Source: an uncultured Clostridia bacterium (GTDB lineage: Bacteria > Bacillota > Clostridia > Oscillospirales > Ruminococcaceae). Taken from it: 11,349 bases of DNA. Made by a program: the position numbers and the translations under genes. Shown here in pieces: positions 1 to 6,335 of the stretch. Numbering within the stretch: position 1 is the stretch's first letter; every line of letters begins with the position of its first letter. The notes under the pieces are model-generated. The model was given only the letters and a program-made list of their open reading frames with translations. It had not been told where the DNA came from and did no database searches. Where the stretch lies: contig CANCXY010000096.1 in assembly GCA_947381875.1 (NCBI GenBank), forward strand, positions 1 to 11,349, written 5' to 3'.

Positions 1-54
1 GGCAGGATTCCAAAGGGCAGCGCCCTTTGGGCAGGTCCGGGCGGCAGCCCGGCC
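1..54. repeat. GC-rich double hairpin repeat, short copy
   Basis: Two perfect hairpins sit side by side. The first has 9-bp arms CCAAAGGGC (10-18) and GCCCTTTGG (22-30) with the loop AGC. The second has 6-bp arms CCGGGC (37-42) and GCCCGG (47-52). The linker between them is GCAGGT (31-36). The same arm style, AGC loop and linker recur in the larger array at 7944-8060, so both belong to one dispersed family. It ends just before the Shine-Dalgarno of the amidotransferase gene, so it lies in that gene's leader or in the gap after an upstream gene outside the window. The left boundary is unknown because the window starts inside it. Confidence 0.8.
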
Positions 55-68
55 AGGAGGAGGAACGT

Positions 69-1178
69 ATGAAATACTGTAAAAAATGTACCATGCCCGA
101 CACGCGGCCGGGCATCACGTTTGACAGCGAGGGCGTGTGCAGCGCCTGCCGCCACTTTGAACATCGCGGCGAGGTGGATTGGGGCGCGCGCTGGAAGGAA
201 TTTGAGGCGCTGTGCGATAAATACCGGGGATGCAATGGCCCCGGCGGGTATGACTGCGCTGTTGCGGTGTCCGGCGGCAAGGACAGCCATTTTCAGGTGC
301 ATATGCTCAAGGAAGTGATGCACATGAACCCGATCCTGTTCAGTGTGGAGGATAATTTCCCCATGACGGAGGCGGGGCGGCACAACCTGGCGAATTTGAG
401 CGAGGAATTTGGCTGCACCATCATTTCCTGCAAACCGAATATTCAGGCGCAGAAAAAACTGATGCGCTATTTCTTTGAGACTTATGGGAAACCTACCTGG
501 TATGTCGACCGCCTCATTTATACGTTCCCGCTGCAAATGGCGCTCAAATTCAACACGCCGCTGCTGTGTTATGGGGAAAATGTCTCCTTTGAATACGGCG
601 GCAATGCCGACGAGGAGACGTATTCGGCGCGCGGACAAATTGAAAACGGCGTGGCGGTCGGGTTCCCGAAGGAGGAGCTGCTGCGCTGCGGCGTCACTGA
701 GAACGACCTGTGCCTCACCGAAGCGCCCAGCACCGAGGAACTGGCACGGCTCGACCCGTTCTATCTCAGCTACTTTGTGCAGTGGAACAGCTATAAAAAC
801 TATCAGTTCGCGAAGTCGCGCGGGTTCCACGACCTCACCCATGAGTGGGACCGCACCCATCACGCCGAGCCGTTCGACCAGGTGGACAGCCGCGCCTACC
901 TTGTCCACGCATGGCTCAAATATCCAAAATTCGGCCACGCCACCGCCACCGACTACACCGCCCGCTTTGTGCGTTACGGCATGATGACGCGGGAGGAAGC
1001 TGTGCGCATTGTCAAAGAACGCGACGGCGCGCTTGACCCGCTGTGCGTGCGCGATTTCTGCGCGTTCTGCGGCTACAGCGAGACAGAGTTCTGGGCTATT
1101 ATGGATAAATTCTACAATCCCGATATTTTCCGCAAAGATGAATTCGGGCGGTGGGTGCTGAAAGAACCGATTCAATAA
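69..1178 (+). CDS. N-acetyl sugar amidotransferase (WbpG/PseA-like)
   Basis: This 369-residue protein is a PP-loop ATP-pyrophosphatase that adenylates an N-acetylated nucleotide sugar or sugar acid and replaces an oxygen with ammonia, giving an acetamidino-type group. Known relatives act in surface polysaccharide and flagellin glycan synthesis (WbpG, PseA) in the cytoplasm. Visible motifs are two CxxC pairs near the N-terminus (C4/C7, C24/C27), the PP-loop SGGKDS at residues 68-73, and a C-terminal cysteine cluster (about C326, C331, C334), suggesting a metal site. Length fits the family. The start at 69 is chosen because AGGAGGAGG lies at 56-64; the longer frame from 27 would translate the hairpin repeat. 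The family usually works with HisH/HisF-like partners that supply ammonia. None is seen here, so they may lie left of the window. Family call is firm; the exact sugar is unknown. Confidence 0.9.
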   Translation: MKYCKKCTMPDTRPGITFDSEGVCSACRHFEHRGEVDWGARWKEFEALCDKYRGCNGPGGYDCAVAVSGGKDSHFQVHMLKEVMHMNPILFSVEDNFPMTEAGRHNLANLSEEFGCTIISCKPNIQAQKKLMRYFFETYGKPTWYVDRLIYTFPLQMALKFNTPLLCYGENVSFEYGGNADEETYSARGQIENGVAVGFPKEELLRCGVTENDLCLTEAPSTEELARLDPFYLSYFVQWNSYKNYQFAKSRGFHDLTHEWDRTHHAEPFDQVDSRAYLVHAWLKYPKFGHATATDYTARFVRYGMMTREEAVRIVKERDGALDPLCVRDFCAFCGYSETEFWAIMDKFYNPDIFRKDEFGRWVLKEPIQ

Positions 1179-1190
1179 AATAAAACGTGA

Positions 1191-1218
1191 GGGGCCGTCC
1201 GCCGGCCCCTTCTTTTTT
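1191..1218 (+). terminator. Rho-independent terminator of the amidotransferase
   Basis: A 7-bp perfect GC stem, GGGGCCG (1191-1197) and CGGCCCC (1203-1209), has a 5-nt loop and is followed by TTCTTTTTT (1210-1218). It starts 13 bp after the stop codon of the amidotransferase. The leftward XRE gene stops at 1231, so the same stem may also serve its transcript, although the T-run favours rightward termination. Confidence 0.88.
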
Positions 1219-1230
1219 CGCTTCGCGTCG

Positions 1231-1437
1231 CTATTCCGCCTCGCGCCTGTATTCGATGATGTCTGACACCGGACAATCCAGGATAAAGCACAGTGTATCC
1301 AGCGTTTTCAGCGTGATGGTCTCGCCGTGCTTCATGCGGTGCAGCGTGTTGGCCGATACCCCGTGCTTGAATATCAACTGGTATTCGGTCATGTTTTTCG
1401 CGTACAGCGTGCGGTAAAATGGCTCGTAGCTGATCAT
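1231..1437 (-). CDS. Small XRE-family helix-turn-helix regulator
   Basis: This 68-residue protein is essentially one Cro/C1-type DNA-binding domain. It matches the minimal XRE family whose members begin near M-I-x-Y-x-P, carry a turn like 'SANTLHRMKHG' (recognition helix), then 'ITLKTLDTLCFILDCPVSDIIEY'. Such proteins bind short palindromes and usually repress neighbouring genes and themselves. The ATG at 1437 is preferred over the in-frame GTG at 1458: the Shine-Dalgarno-like GAGGTGGAGG lies just upstream of the ATG, the family begins there, and a candidate -10 (minus strand TATGAT, 1462-1467) would put the transcript start downstream of the GTG. It is divergent from the exported-protein gene at 1540 and shares its promoter region. 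No ligand or partner domain is present. Confidence 0.85.
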   Translation of the reverse strand: MISYEPFYRTLYAKNMTEYQLIFKHGVSANTLHRMKHGETITLKTLDTLCFILDCPVSDIIEYRREAE

Positions 1438-1455
1438 CCCCTCCACCTCGGTTTC

Positions 1456-1502
1456 CACTTTATCATACTCAAAGTGTTGACTATACTAAATATATTGAGT
1501 AT
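1456..1502. promoter_or_regulatory. Candidate operator cluster between divergent genes
   Basis: Several inverted repeats overlap both divergent promoters. CACTTT (1456-1461) pairs with AAAGTG (1471-1476) and brackets the likely -10 of the leftward regulator gene. ATACTCAA (1465-1472) is a perfect inverted match to TTGAGTAT (1495-1502). A related TTGACTAT (1477-1484) sits 18 bp before that last copy. ATACT (1483-1487) also mirrors AGTAT (1498-1502). The leftward promoter would use TATGAT with a weak -35 (TTTAGT, plus-strand 1485-1490). The simplest reading is a binding region for the adjacent XRE protein controlling both genes; this is inferred from position and symmetry. Confidence 0.55.
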
Positions 1503-1505
1503 AAT
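1477..1505 (+). promoter_or_regulatory. Sigma-A promoter for the small exported protein
   Basis: TTGACT (1477-1482) is separated by exactly 17 bp from a perfect TATAAT (1500-1505). Transcription would begin near 1512, giving a short leader before the start codon at 1540. The -10 box overlaps the right arm of the inverted repeats, so a bound repressor would block it. Confidence 0.85.
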
Positions 1506-1539
1506 AGAGGGAAAGTATGCGAAAAAAGGGGGATGTGGG

Positions 1540-1926
1540 ATGCGGCGCAGGAAATTGGCCTGTGCGGCGGCGCTGGGGGCGGCGCTTTGCCTGCTGTGTG
1601 CGGGGCTGTGTGCCAGTGTGCCGGACGGTGCCCCCGCACCGGTGCCTTATGGGGAAATTCTAAAACATCTTCAATCCCTGACCGCCCAAAGCGTCCCTGG
1701 CTGTTGGCAGTACCGCATAGAAGCCTCGGCGGATGGGCACGGGGTCCGTGCGGAGGCGCGGCGGCTGACAGGCGGCGACGGCAAGGAAATCTACCGCGTG
1801 CAGTGGGAAAGGGGAAGCGGCGGGTGGCAGCCAGTACAGATGGTGACGGTGAAAGGGAACTGGAAAGATATAGAAAAGACAGCACACTTGCCGGATGGGC
1901 AAGGGTGCTGCTTTTTTGTTTGCTGA
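1540..1926 (+). CDS. Small exported protein of unknown function, 3' end probably frameshifted
   Basis: The 128-residue frame starts with a basic stretch (MRRRK) and a hydrophobic core to about residue 24, a typical Sec signal peptide. A type I cleavage after LCA is plausible; no proper lipobox is seen. The rest (about 100 residues, with 'YGEILKHLQSL' and 'WQYRIEASADG') is not recognised. The start at 1540 has AGGGGG at 1527-1532 at good spacing; longer frames upstream run into the promoter. The 3' end is odd: the frame passes through a strong terminator hairpin and its T-run, so the last residues (GCCFFVC) are terminator sequence and the stop at 1924-1926 lies beyond the likely transcript end. 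A TAG at 1871-1873 in the +1 frame sits just before the terminator, suggesting a small frameshift after about 1845 or an eroding gene. Function unknown. Confidence 0.6.
   Translation: MRRRKLACAAALGAALCLLCAGLCASVPDGAPAPVPYGEILKHLQSLTAQSVPGCWQYRIEASADGHGVRAEARRLTGGDGKEIYRVQWERGSGGWQPVQMVTVKGNWKDIEKTAHLPDGQGCCFFVC
1880..1917 (+). terminator. Rho-independent terminator inside the exported-protein frame
   Basis: The stem CAGCAC (1880-1885) with GTGCTG (1905-1910) continues, after one mismatch, as CTTGCC (1887-1892) with GGCAAG (1898-1903). The loop is 5 nt and six Ts follow (1912-1917). It is a convincing terminator, yet the open frame reads through it to a stop at 1924-1926. Confidence 0.85.
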
Positions 1927-1993
1927 ATCAAGCCTTTTTGCAAAGATAAGCAAAAGATCTGTGAAACCCCCCTTCTTTTTTCTGCCAAATCCC

Positions 1994-2022
1994 TTGACAT
2001 CTATTACGGTTACTGATATAAT
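1994..2022 (+). promoter_or_regulatory. Perfect-consensus sigma-A promoter of padR-DUF2812
   Basis: TTGACA (1994-1999), a 17-bp spacer and TATAAT (2017-2022) match consensus exactly. Transcription would start near 2029, inside the right half of a large palindrome. A promoter this strong next to a repressor gene implies tight repression. Confidence 0.92.
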
Positions 2023-2044
2023 AAAATTACAGTAAACGTAATAG
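2001..2044. promoter_or_regulatory. Candidate PadR operator (15-bp arms)
   Basis: CTATTACGGTTACTG (2001-2015) and CAGTAAACGTAATAG (2030-2044) are reverse complements at 14 of 15 positions, 14 bp apart. The arms flank the -10 box, so a dimer or tetramer bound here would exclude RNA polymerase. PadR-family proteins commonly bind such palindromes in their own promoters. That this PadR is the binder is inferred from adjacency. Confidence 0.8.
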
Positions 2045-2057
2045 TGAGGTGAGGCAC

Positions 2058-2381
2058 TTGCACGACAACGCAAAGGGCGGCGCGCTGACAGAAGTCACGT
2101 TTTACATCCTGCTTTCCCTGTATACGCCCCGGCACGGGTACGCCATCATGCAGTTTATTGAGGAAAAGACGGGCGGACGGCTGCTGCTGGGCGCGGGCAC
2201 GCTGTACGGCGCGCTGAACGCATTGGAGGAAAAGGGCTGGATTGCGCCGTATGGGGAAAGCGGCGGCAGGAAAAAAGCGTACTGCGTCACGCCATCTGGC
2301 AGGCAGGCCGCGGAGAGGGAACTGTCCCGGCTGAAGGAACTGACGCAAACCGCGTCGCAGATTATGGAGGGAACAGCATGA
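2058..2381 (+). CDS. PadR-family transcriptional regulator
   Basis: This 107-residue winged-helix repressor carries the PadR core: 'GALTEVTFYILLSLY' (helix 1), 'RHGYAIMQFIEEKTGG', the recognition region 'GTLYGALNALEEKGWI' and the wing 'GGRKKAYCVTPSGR', then a short C-terminal helix for dimerisation. It belongs to the short PadR subfamily found beside DUF2812 proteins. The TTG at 2058 is the better start, because GAGGTGA (2046-2052) pairs well with 16S rRNA at ideal spacing; the in-frame GTG at 2049 lies within that site. The stop overlaps the next ATG (ATGA, 2378-2381), so the two are translationally coupled. The strong promoter and palindrome upstream point to autorepression, relieved by an unknown signal. 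Confident on family, unsure of inducer. Confidence 0.92.
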   Translation: MHDNAKGGALTEVTFYILLSLYTPRHGYAIMQFIEEKTGGRLLLGAGTLYGALNALEEKGWIAPYGESGGRKKAYCVTPSGRQAAERELSRLKELTQTASQIMEGTA

Positions 2382-2965
2382 ACAAAAAGTGTTACCGCTA
2401 TTTTGCCGGGGCAATCGGCTGGCATGAAAAATGGCTGAACAAAATGGCCGCCAAGGGCTGGCGGCTTGTGGGCGTGGGAAAGCTGATGTACGAATGGGAG
2501 CCATGCGAACCGGGGCAGTACCAGTACAAGGTGGAGTATGTCGGCAACCGCTCCTGGGAGAGCAGCCAGAAGTACACCGGGTTTTTGCAGGACTGCGGGT
2601 ATCGGACATTTTACAGGGGCATTAACCTGAACTGGTCGGCCATGAAGGTGGTGGCGCGCCCGTGGGCAGACCCCGGTGGACGCCTTGCCACCAGCGCCAC
2701 TGCCTATAACCGCGAGCTGCTGATTGTGGAAAAGCAGAACGACGGCAAGCCCTTTGAACTGCACACCAGCTATGCAGATATCGCGAACAGTTACCGTGAG
2801 ATGCGCCGTCCGTGGGCGTTTACGCTGCTGGTGACGCTTGGCATGGCGATTGTGCTGCGATCGCCTGTCTGGGGGATTCTTTCGGCGCTTATCGTGGTGC
2901 AGTTGATTGTATTCCAAGTGCGTATCCACAAGCTGATGCAGAAGGAAGATGTGCAGGAATTGTAG
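2378..2965 (+). CDS. DUF2812 domain membrane protein
   Basis: This 195-residue protein has the DUF2812 domain over about residues 1-130: 'WHEKWLNKMAAKGWRL' near the N-terminus, a 'QYKVEYV' strand, then 'FLQDCGYRTFYRGINLNW'. A C-terminal part carries two hydrophobic segments (about 145-162 and 165-182) and a basic tail, likely anchoring it in the membrane with the DUF2812 part in the cytoplasm. The ATG overlaps the padR stop by four bases, and GGAGG lies just upstream. PadR-DUF2812 pairs are common in Firmicutes and are suspected to respond to envelope or membrane stress, but the biochemical role of DUF2812 is not established. Both genes depend on the operator promoter at 1994-2022. Confidence 0.85.
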   Translation: MNKKCYRYFAGAIGWHEKWLNKMAAKGWRLVGVGKLMYEWEPCEPGQYQYKVEYVGNRSWESSQKYTGFLQDCGYRTFYRGINLNWSAMKVVARPWADPGGRLATSATAYNRELLIVEKQNDGKPFELHTSYADIANSYREMRRPWAFTLLVTLGMAIVLRSPVWGILSALIVVQLIVFQVRIHKLMQKEDVQEL

Positions 2966-2978
2966 GCATAAATACAGC

Positions 2979-3012
2979 GTTCCCCCTGAAATGTTTGGGT
3001 TTCAGGGGGAAC
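2979..3012. terminator. Long stem-loop between convergent genes
   Basis: GTTCCCCCTGAAA (2979-2991) and TTTCAGGGGGAAC (3000-3012) form a perfect 13-bp stem with an 8-nt loop. It lies between the DUF2812 gene ending at 2965 (+) and the acetyltransferase ending at 3020 (-), so it probably ends transcripts from both sides. Neither flank has a strong T-run, so termination may be imperfect. Confidence 0.72.
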
Positions 3013-3019
3013 TTCCAAA

Positions 3020-3451
3020 TTACAGCTTTTTCGTAAAGCAAATGATACGGTTTGCCTCTGTAAAGCGCATGGCTTCGTGAAAGAGGAAGCTGTCGGTGTT
3101 AGTCAGTTCGCAGTCGCTGGCAAATTCTGTGCATCCGATTTCCTTTGCCCACTGTTCGCATGCCGAAAGAAGCTCCCGCGCATAACCTTTATGACGATAC
3201 CTTTCCCGGACAAAAATCCCCTCCAAATAGCCTACGGGTGAGGAGCTTGTGCCCTCTACATAGTCGCCGCGAAGCTGGCACTGTGCGAAACCGATTGGCA
3301 TGCCGTTTTCGTATTTCAGGAATATCCGGGCGCGGTTTGACACGAGCAGCGCAGTCAGTTCCTCTTTGTGTTTTTCTATGGGAGGTCCATATAATAGCGC
3401 GGCCAGTTCTGCCGCCGCGTTTATATCGGTGATTTCTGCCTGTTTTATCAT
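3020..3451 (-). CDS. GNAT acetyltransferase, AAC(6')-like
   Basis: This 143-residue single-domain GNAT enzyme should transfer acetyl from acetyl-CoA to an amine. It resembles aminoglycoside 6'-N-acetyltransferases of the AAC(6')-I type: 'DYVEGTSSSPVGYLEGIFV' (63-81), the acetyl-CoA pyrophosphate loop RHKGYA (86-91), 'CEQWAKEIGCTEFASDCEL' and the C-terminal 'EANRIICFTKKL'. Length is normal for that group. A strong GGAGGAAGG site precedes the ATG. It lies 31 bp behind the hypothetical gene at 3483-3992 on the same strand, so it may be co-transcribed with it. Sequence alone does not prove drug resistance: many chromosomal members have weak or other activity. It differs from the commoner 'LKMGFKEANRI' by 'EAMRFTEANRI'. 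Confidence 0.85.
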   Translation of the reverse strand: MIKQAEITDINAAAELAALLYGPPIEKHKEELTALLVSNRARIFLKYENGMPIGFAQCQLRGDYVEGTSSSPVGYLEGIFVRERYRHKGYARELLSACEQWAKEIGCTEFASDCELTNTDSFLFHEAMRFTEANRIICFTKKL

Positions 3452-3482
3452 AGCTATCCTTCCTCCGCTGTTTTCTGTTCGC

Positions 3483-3992
3483 TCAGGTTTCCGCGTCTTT
3501 TATCCGGCGTTCCGCGACAATCATGGTGTGCGCGGTGCGTTGATAGCACAGCATGATTTCGTTTTCCGGCGCGGTTTCATCCTGAAGCGAAAAGCAGAGC
3601 CAGTTTGCGTCCAGCGTGGGGCGGGCGCGTTCGATGAGGGCGGCGTCGGCTTCGGCCGTGGCGGGGTCGGATAACTGATCGGATATAAGGGCGTTGAAAC
3701 GCGCGATAAATTCGTCCGTGGGCGCGGCCCATTGTTTGAGATAGTTTGCGACATCTTTTTCATAGATGAGCTGCGCGAAGTTATAGCCGCCATCTTCTGT
3801 GATATGTTCGGCGGATTCCTTTGTAAACCCGGCGGGAAGCGCGGCGTTCCAGCGCTCCGCGATGCCCTGGCTGAGGGCGTCGTCACTGACCTTTACGCCT
3901 GTATATCGGTTGACGAAAAAGAACGCAAGCGCTGAAAGAAGCAGCAGCACATAGCATATTAGACGCTTTGTTTGACTGGATATGTTTCTCAT
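3483..3992 (-). CDS. Hypothetical membrane-anchored protein
   Basis: This 169-residue protein has one hydrophobic segment at about residues 10-27 ('LICYVLLLLSALAFFFVNRY') after a short basic N-terminus, so it is likely anchored with the rest outside the cytoplasm. The remainder is mixed alpha/beta, rich in Ala, Glu and Asp, with 'DDALSQGIAERWNAALPAGF' and a short predicted strand 'ENEIMLCYQRTAHTMIVAERR' near the end. I do not recognise the family. AAGAAGGAG lies at good distance before the ATG. The acetyltransferase gene follows after 31 bp. The large membrane-protein gene at 4059-5855 ends 66 bp upstream with no convincing terminator between them, so read-through is possible. Confidence 0.75.
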   Translation of the reverse strand: MRNISSQTKRLICYVLLLLSALAFFFVNRYTGVKVSDDALSQGIAERWNAALPAGFTKESAEHITEDGGYNFAQLIYEKDVANYLKQWAAPTDEFIARFNALISDQLSDPATAEADAALIERARPTLDANWLCFSLQDETAPENEIMLCYQRTAHTMIVAERRIKDAET

Positions 3993-4058
3993 GGTGTTTT
4001 ACTCCTTCTTAATATACTCTATCCTGCCAAAACAAGAATATTTCATCCAAGGCGGTGT

Positions 4059-5855
4059 TCAAGCAGGATAATATTCTATTGCAAAGCGTATCAAAGCGCC
4101 TATAGCGGGTATATTTGTGTAGAGCATACCTGCGCCGCATATGGCGCTGACAATATAAAGCAGGTAACGGCTATGCAGAATCTTTCCCAATTTTTTGAAA
4201 AAGCCAAATAAAAGGATATAAAAAGCCCAGTTAAAATACAGGCCATATAGATTCATGCCATTTTCGGCGGTGCCCCATCCACCTATCCAAAGGATAGCGA
4301 CCGAAAAAGCAGCCCATAACGCGGCCATCTGGTATACTTTTTCTTTGCGGTTCAGCCAAGCACTAAGCGCAGATAAAATTAAAATGACTACACCAAACCA
4401 ACAGACTGTTGTAACAGGTGCAAGATGCCAAACAGGCCCTTGCACTGTATCAAATGTGAGTATGGCGGGGTTCCATATATTCAGCCACCAATCCGGTATC
4501 ACCTCTGTATGTGGTGCAAGGAAATAATCTTTCAGGGAGGCCAGAAATTGGAGCGTTTTGTCTGTCCATGTGATATGTACGCCAGAAAAAGTGGCAACAT
4601 TTTGAATTGCGCTCTTAAAATCATAAAAAATATCAAAGCGGAATACTGCGCATAGCACAACCACAAATTCTAAACCATATTGGATACAATCCCCACACCA
4701 GCCCTTGATGTTTTTCAGCGGGCGCTTATCCGATAAAAAAGGCAGAAGAACTATGCTGGTCAATGTTGTTCCACCCGCGCCCCACAGCACAAGTTTGTCC
4801 GGCTTTCCTTTGGCGCATATCTGGTAAAAAAGGACAGAAAGCCAGAAAAACGAAAGTATGTATTGTTCCATTGCCAAAGAAAAAAACAGATAGGAATAAG
4901 AACAGCATAAAAGCAATATAAAGCAGATCCTTTGCGTTGGGCGCAAGTGCAGAGATTTTGCGAGCAGGAAGGATGCGAAAAGAAGCAGAAGCAACTGTAT
5001 GCTGTTTGCCAGAATTGCCGCCGCAGCCATTGATCCTAACAGATATCCAATCATACAGGGGATTGACAGGAACGGCGCTGAGAATATGCCAAGCAGCGCA
5101 TGCTTAAAGCCTAAAGACGTAAATACAAGATAATAAATTCCTCCGTATCCCGATTCGCGAAACAGCGGCGTATCCGCTGTATAAACCACATCCCACGCCC
5201 CATTATAAAACGCATTTGTTTTTAGAAAAACCGCCCCTGAAAAGAGCGTCAACAGCCCCCACAGGATGGCATAGGCCGCTATTTCCGGTCGGGATATTTT
5301 TTCGGATAGGATGGAAGATGAAAAAATACCTATTATCTCCCGCCATAGATACGCCATCAACAGGTACAGGAACCATCCAGCGCAAACTGTAATCAGTATC
5401 GCGACGGATGGCGGCGCAGACCGCCGCAGAAAGGCTGGCAATGCAATACCCTTTTGGATTAAAAGCAATTCGACTTTTTGGAAGACCTGCCGCCACCAAA
5501 TGCAGGCAGCCATCCCGTCGTTCCAGCACACACTGACTGTACTGAAAAGCGCTGTCAGGCGCATCCAGAGGGGCATTCCTTTTTCAAAGCCGCGCATATC
5601 ATTGACTTGTGAAGCACACACAGTTAAAATCCCCATGCCGATGAAAAATCCCCAGATGTATCCGGGGCTTTGCATAAAGTTCAATAGCCAGAATGCCGCG
5701 GCCGAAAACAGAAACAGGCTGTTTTTCTTCACATGCGCCCATTGCTGCCGTTTATCTTGTACAGGAAGGTATTGCTGCCTGATCTGGGCGCACCATCCCT
5801 CGTTTTTATGAGCAGAGATACCCCGCTCGCTCTCTGTGTTTTTATCCGTCCCCAT
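4059..5855 (-). CDS. Large polytopic membrane protein, possible polyprenyl-sugar glycosyltransferase
   Basis: The 598-residue protein has a charged N-terminal stretch of about 40 residues, then roughly 12 hydrophobic segments to the C-terminus, separated by aromatic-rich loops ('NAFYNGAWDVVYTADTPLF', 'FYDFKSAIQNVATF', 'NLYGLYFNWAFYILLFGFFKK'). Topology and size fit integral-membrane enzymes of the GT-C type or polysaccharide polymerases, but I see no motif that proves either. The start at 5855 is preferred over ones up to 5921 because AAAGGAAGAG precedes it. It follows the UbiA and HAD remnants on the same strand, 81 bp after the HAD stop. UbiA and HAD proteins of this type make and process polyprenyl-phosphate sugars, so a role in using such a donor is a reasonable guess. 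Base composition is lower in GC than lacZ. Confidence 0.7.
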   Translation of the reverse strand: MGTDKNTESERGISAHKNEGWCAQIRQQYLPVQDKRQQWAHVKKNSLFLFSAAAFWLLNFMQSPGYIWGFFIGMGILTVCASQVNDMRGFEKGMPLWMRLTALFSTVSVCWNDGMAACIWWRQVFQKVELLLIQKGIALPAFLRRSAPPSVAILITVCAGWFLYLLMAYLWREIIGIFSSSILSEKISRPEIAAYAILWGLLTLFSGAVFLKTNAFYNGAWDVVYTADTPLFRESGYGGIYYLVFTSLGFKHALLGIFSAPFLSIPCMIGYLLGSMAAAAILANSIQLLLLLFASFLLAKSLHLRPTQRICFILLLCCSYSYLFFSLAMEQYILSFFWLSVLFYQICAKGKPDKLVLWGAGGTTLTSIVLLPFLSDKRPLKNIKGWCGDCIQYGLEFVVVLCAVFRFDIFYDFKSAIQNVATFSGVHITWTDKTLQFLASLKDYFLAPHTEVIPDWWLNIWNPAILTFDTVQGPVWHLAPVTTVCWFGVVILILSALSAWLNRKEKVYQMAALWAAFSVAILWIGGWGTAENGMNLYGLYFNWAFYILLFGFFKKLGKILHSRYLLYIVSAICGAGMLYTNIPAIGALIRFAIEYYPA

Positions 5856-5936
5856 GAATGCTCTTCCTTTCATAGATAAAATTCCCATCACAGCATGACA
5901 GCAAGTATCTGAAAAGCACACACAGCTTTCTTTTCC

Positions 5937-6335
5937 CTATCCCCAGGGACGCGGATTTTCGTTTTTCACGATAAAAGCCTGTGCGGCCAATTTTGCTAAG
6001 GGTGCGTCTGAAAGGGAATCCGAGTAAAAACGCTCGATTGCCGCATTTGGAAAACATTCTGAAAAGCGGCGGACTTTTTCATCTCCCTTGCAGTTCTTTC
6101 CAAAGATTTTGCCGTTACGCGCGTCCATACGTGTGGCAATCAATGTGCCAATTTGCAATTGTTCACAGAGCGGGCGCAGCAAAAACTCCGGCGAGGCAGA
6201 AATAATTACATCTGTCGGCGCTTTCTGTGCAAGATACCAGCGCTGTATGCGTCCGCTCTTTGCCCGCCAGAATGCACGGACGCAATCTTCGGGGCTTTTC
6301 AGGCAGACAAGGAAAGAAAAGAACAGTTCTTTCAT
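5937..6335 (-). pseudogene. HAD-IB phosphatase, 5'-truncated remnant
   Basis: The 132-residue stretch holds the back two-thirds of a HAD-family phosphatase: motif II in 'DVIISASPEFLLRP', the motif III lysine in 'GKNCKGDEKVRRF', and motif IV in 'FYSDSLSDAPLA', ending 'AFIVKNENPRPWG'. The N-terminal 70 or so residues with motif I (the catalytic DxDxT) are absent, so it cannot be an active phosphatase. The ATG at 6335 overlaps the stop of the UbiA remnant (ATGA), and upstream the frame continues into UbiA DNA read out of frame. The simplest explanation is one deletion that removed the end of the UbiA gene and the start of this one. The short protein might still be made by translational coupling. 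Confidence 0.8.

Noticed and set aside
2049..2057. GTG start for PadR at 2049
   Set aside because: The GTG lies within the best Shine-Dalgarno (2046-2052) and leaves no spacing for initiation; the TTG at 2058 has ideal spacing.
5311..5811. Plus-strand 166-residue open frame inside the membrane-protein gene
   Set aside because: It has no domain or ribosome site and lies opposite a coherent hydrophobic coding frame.
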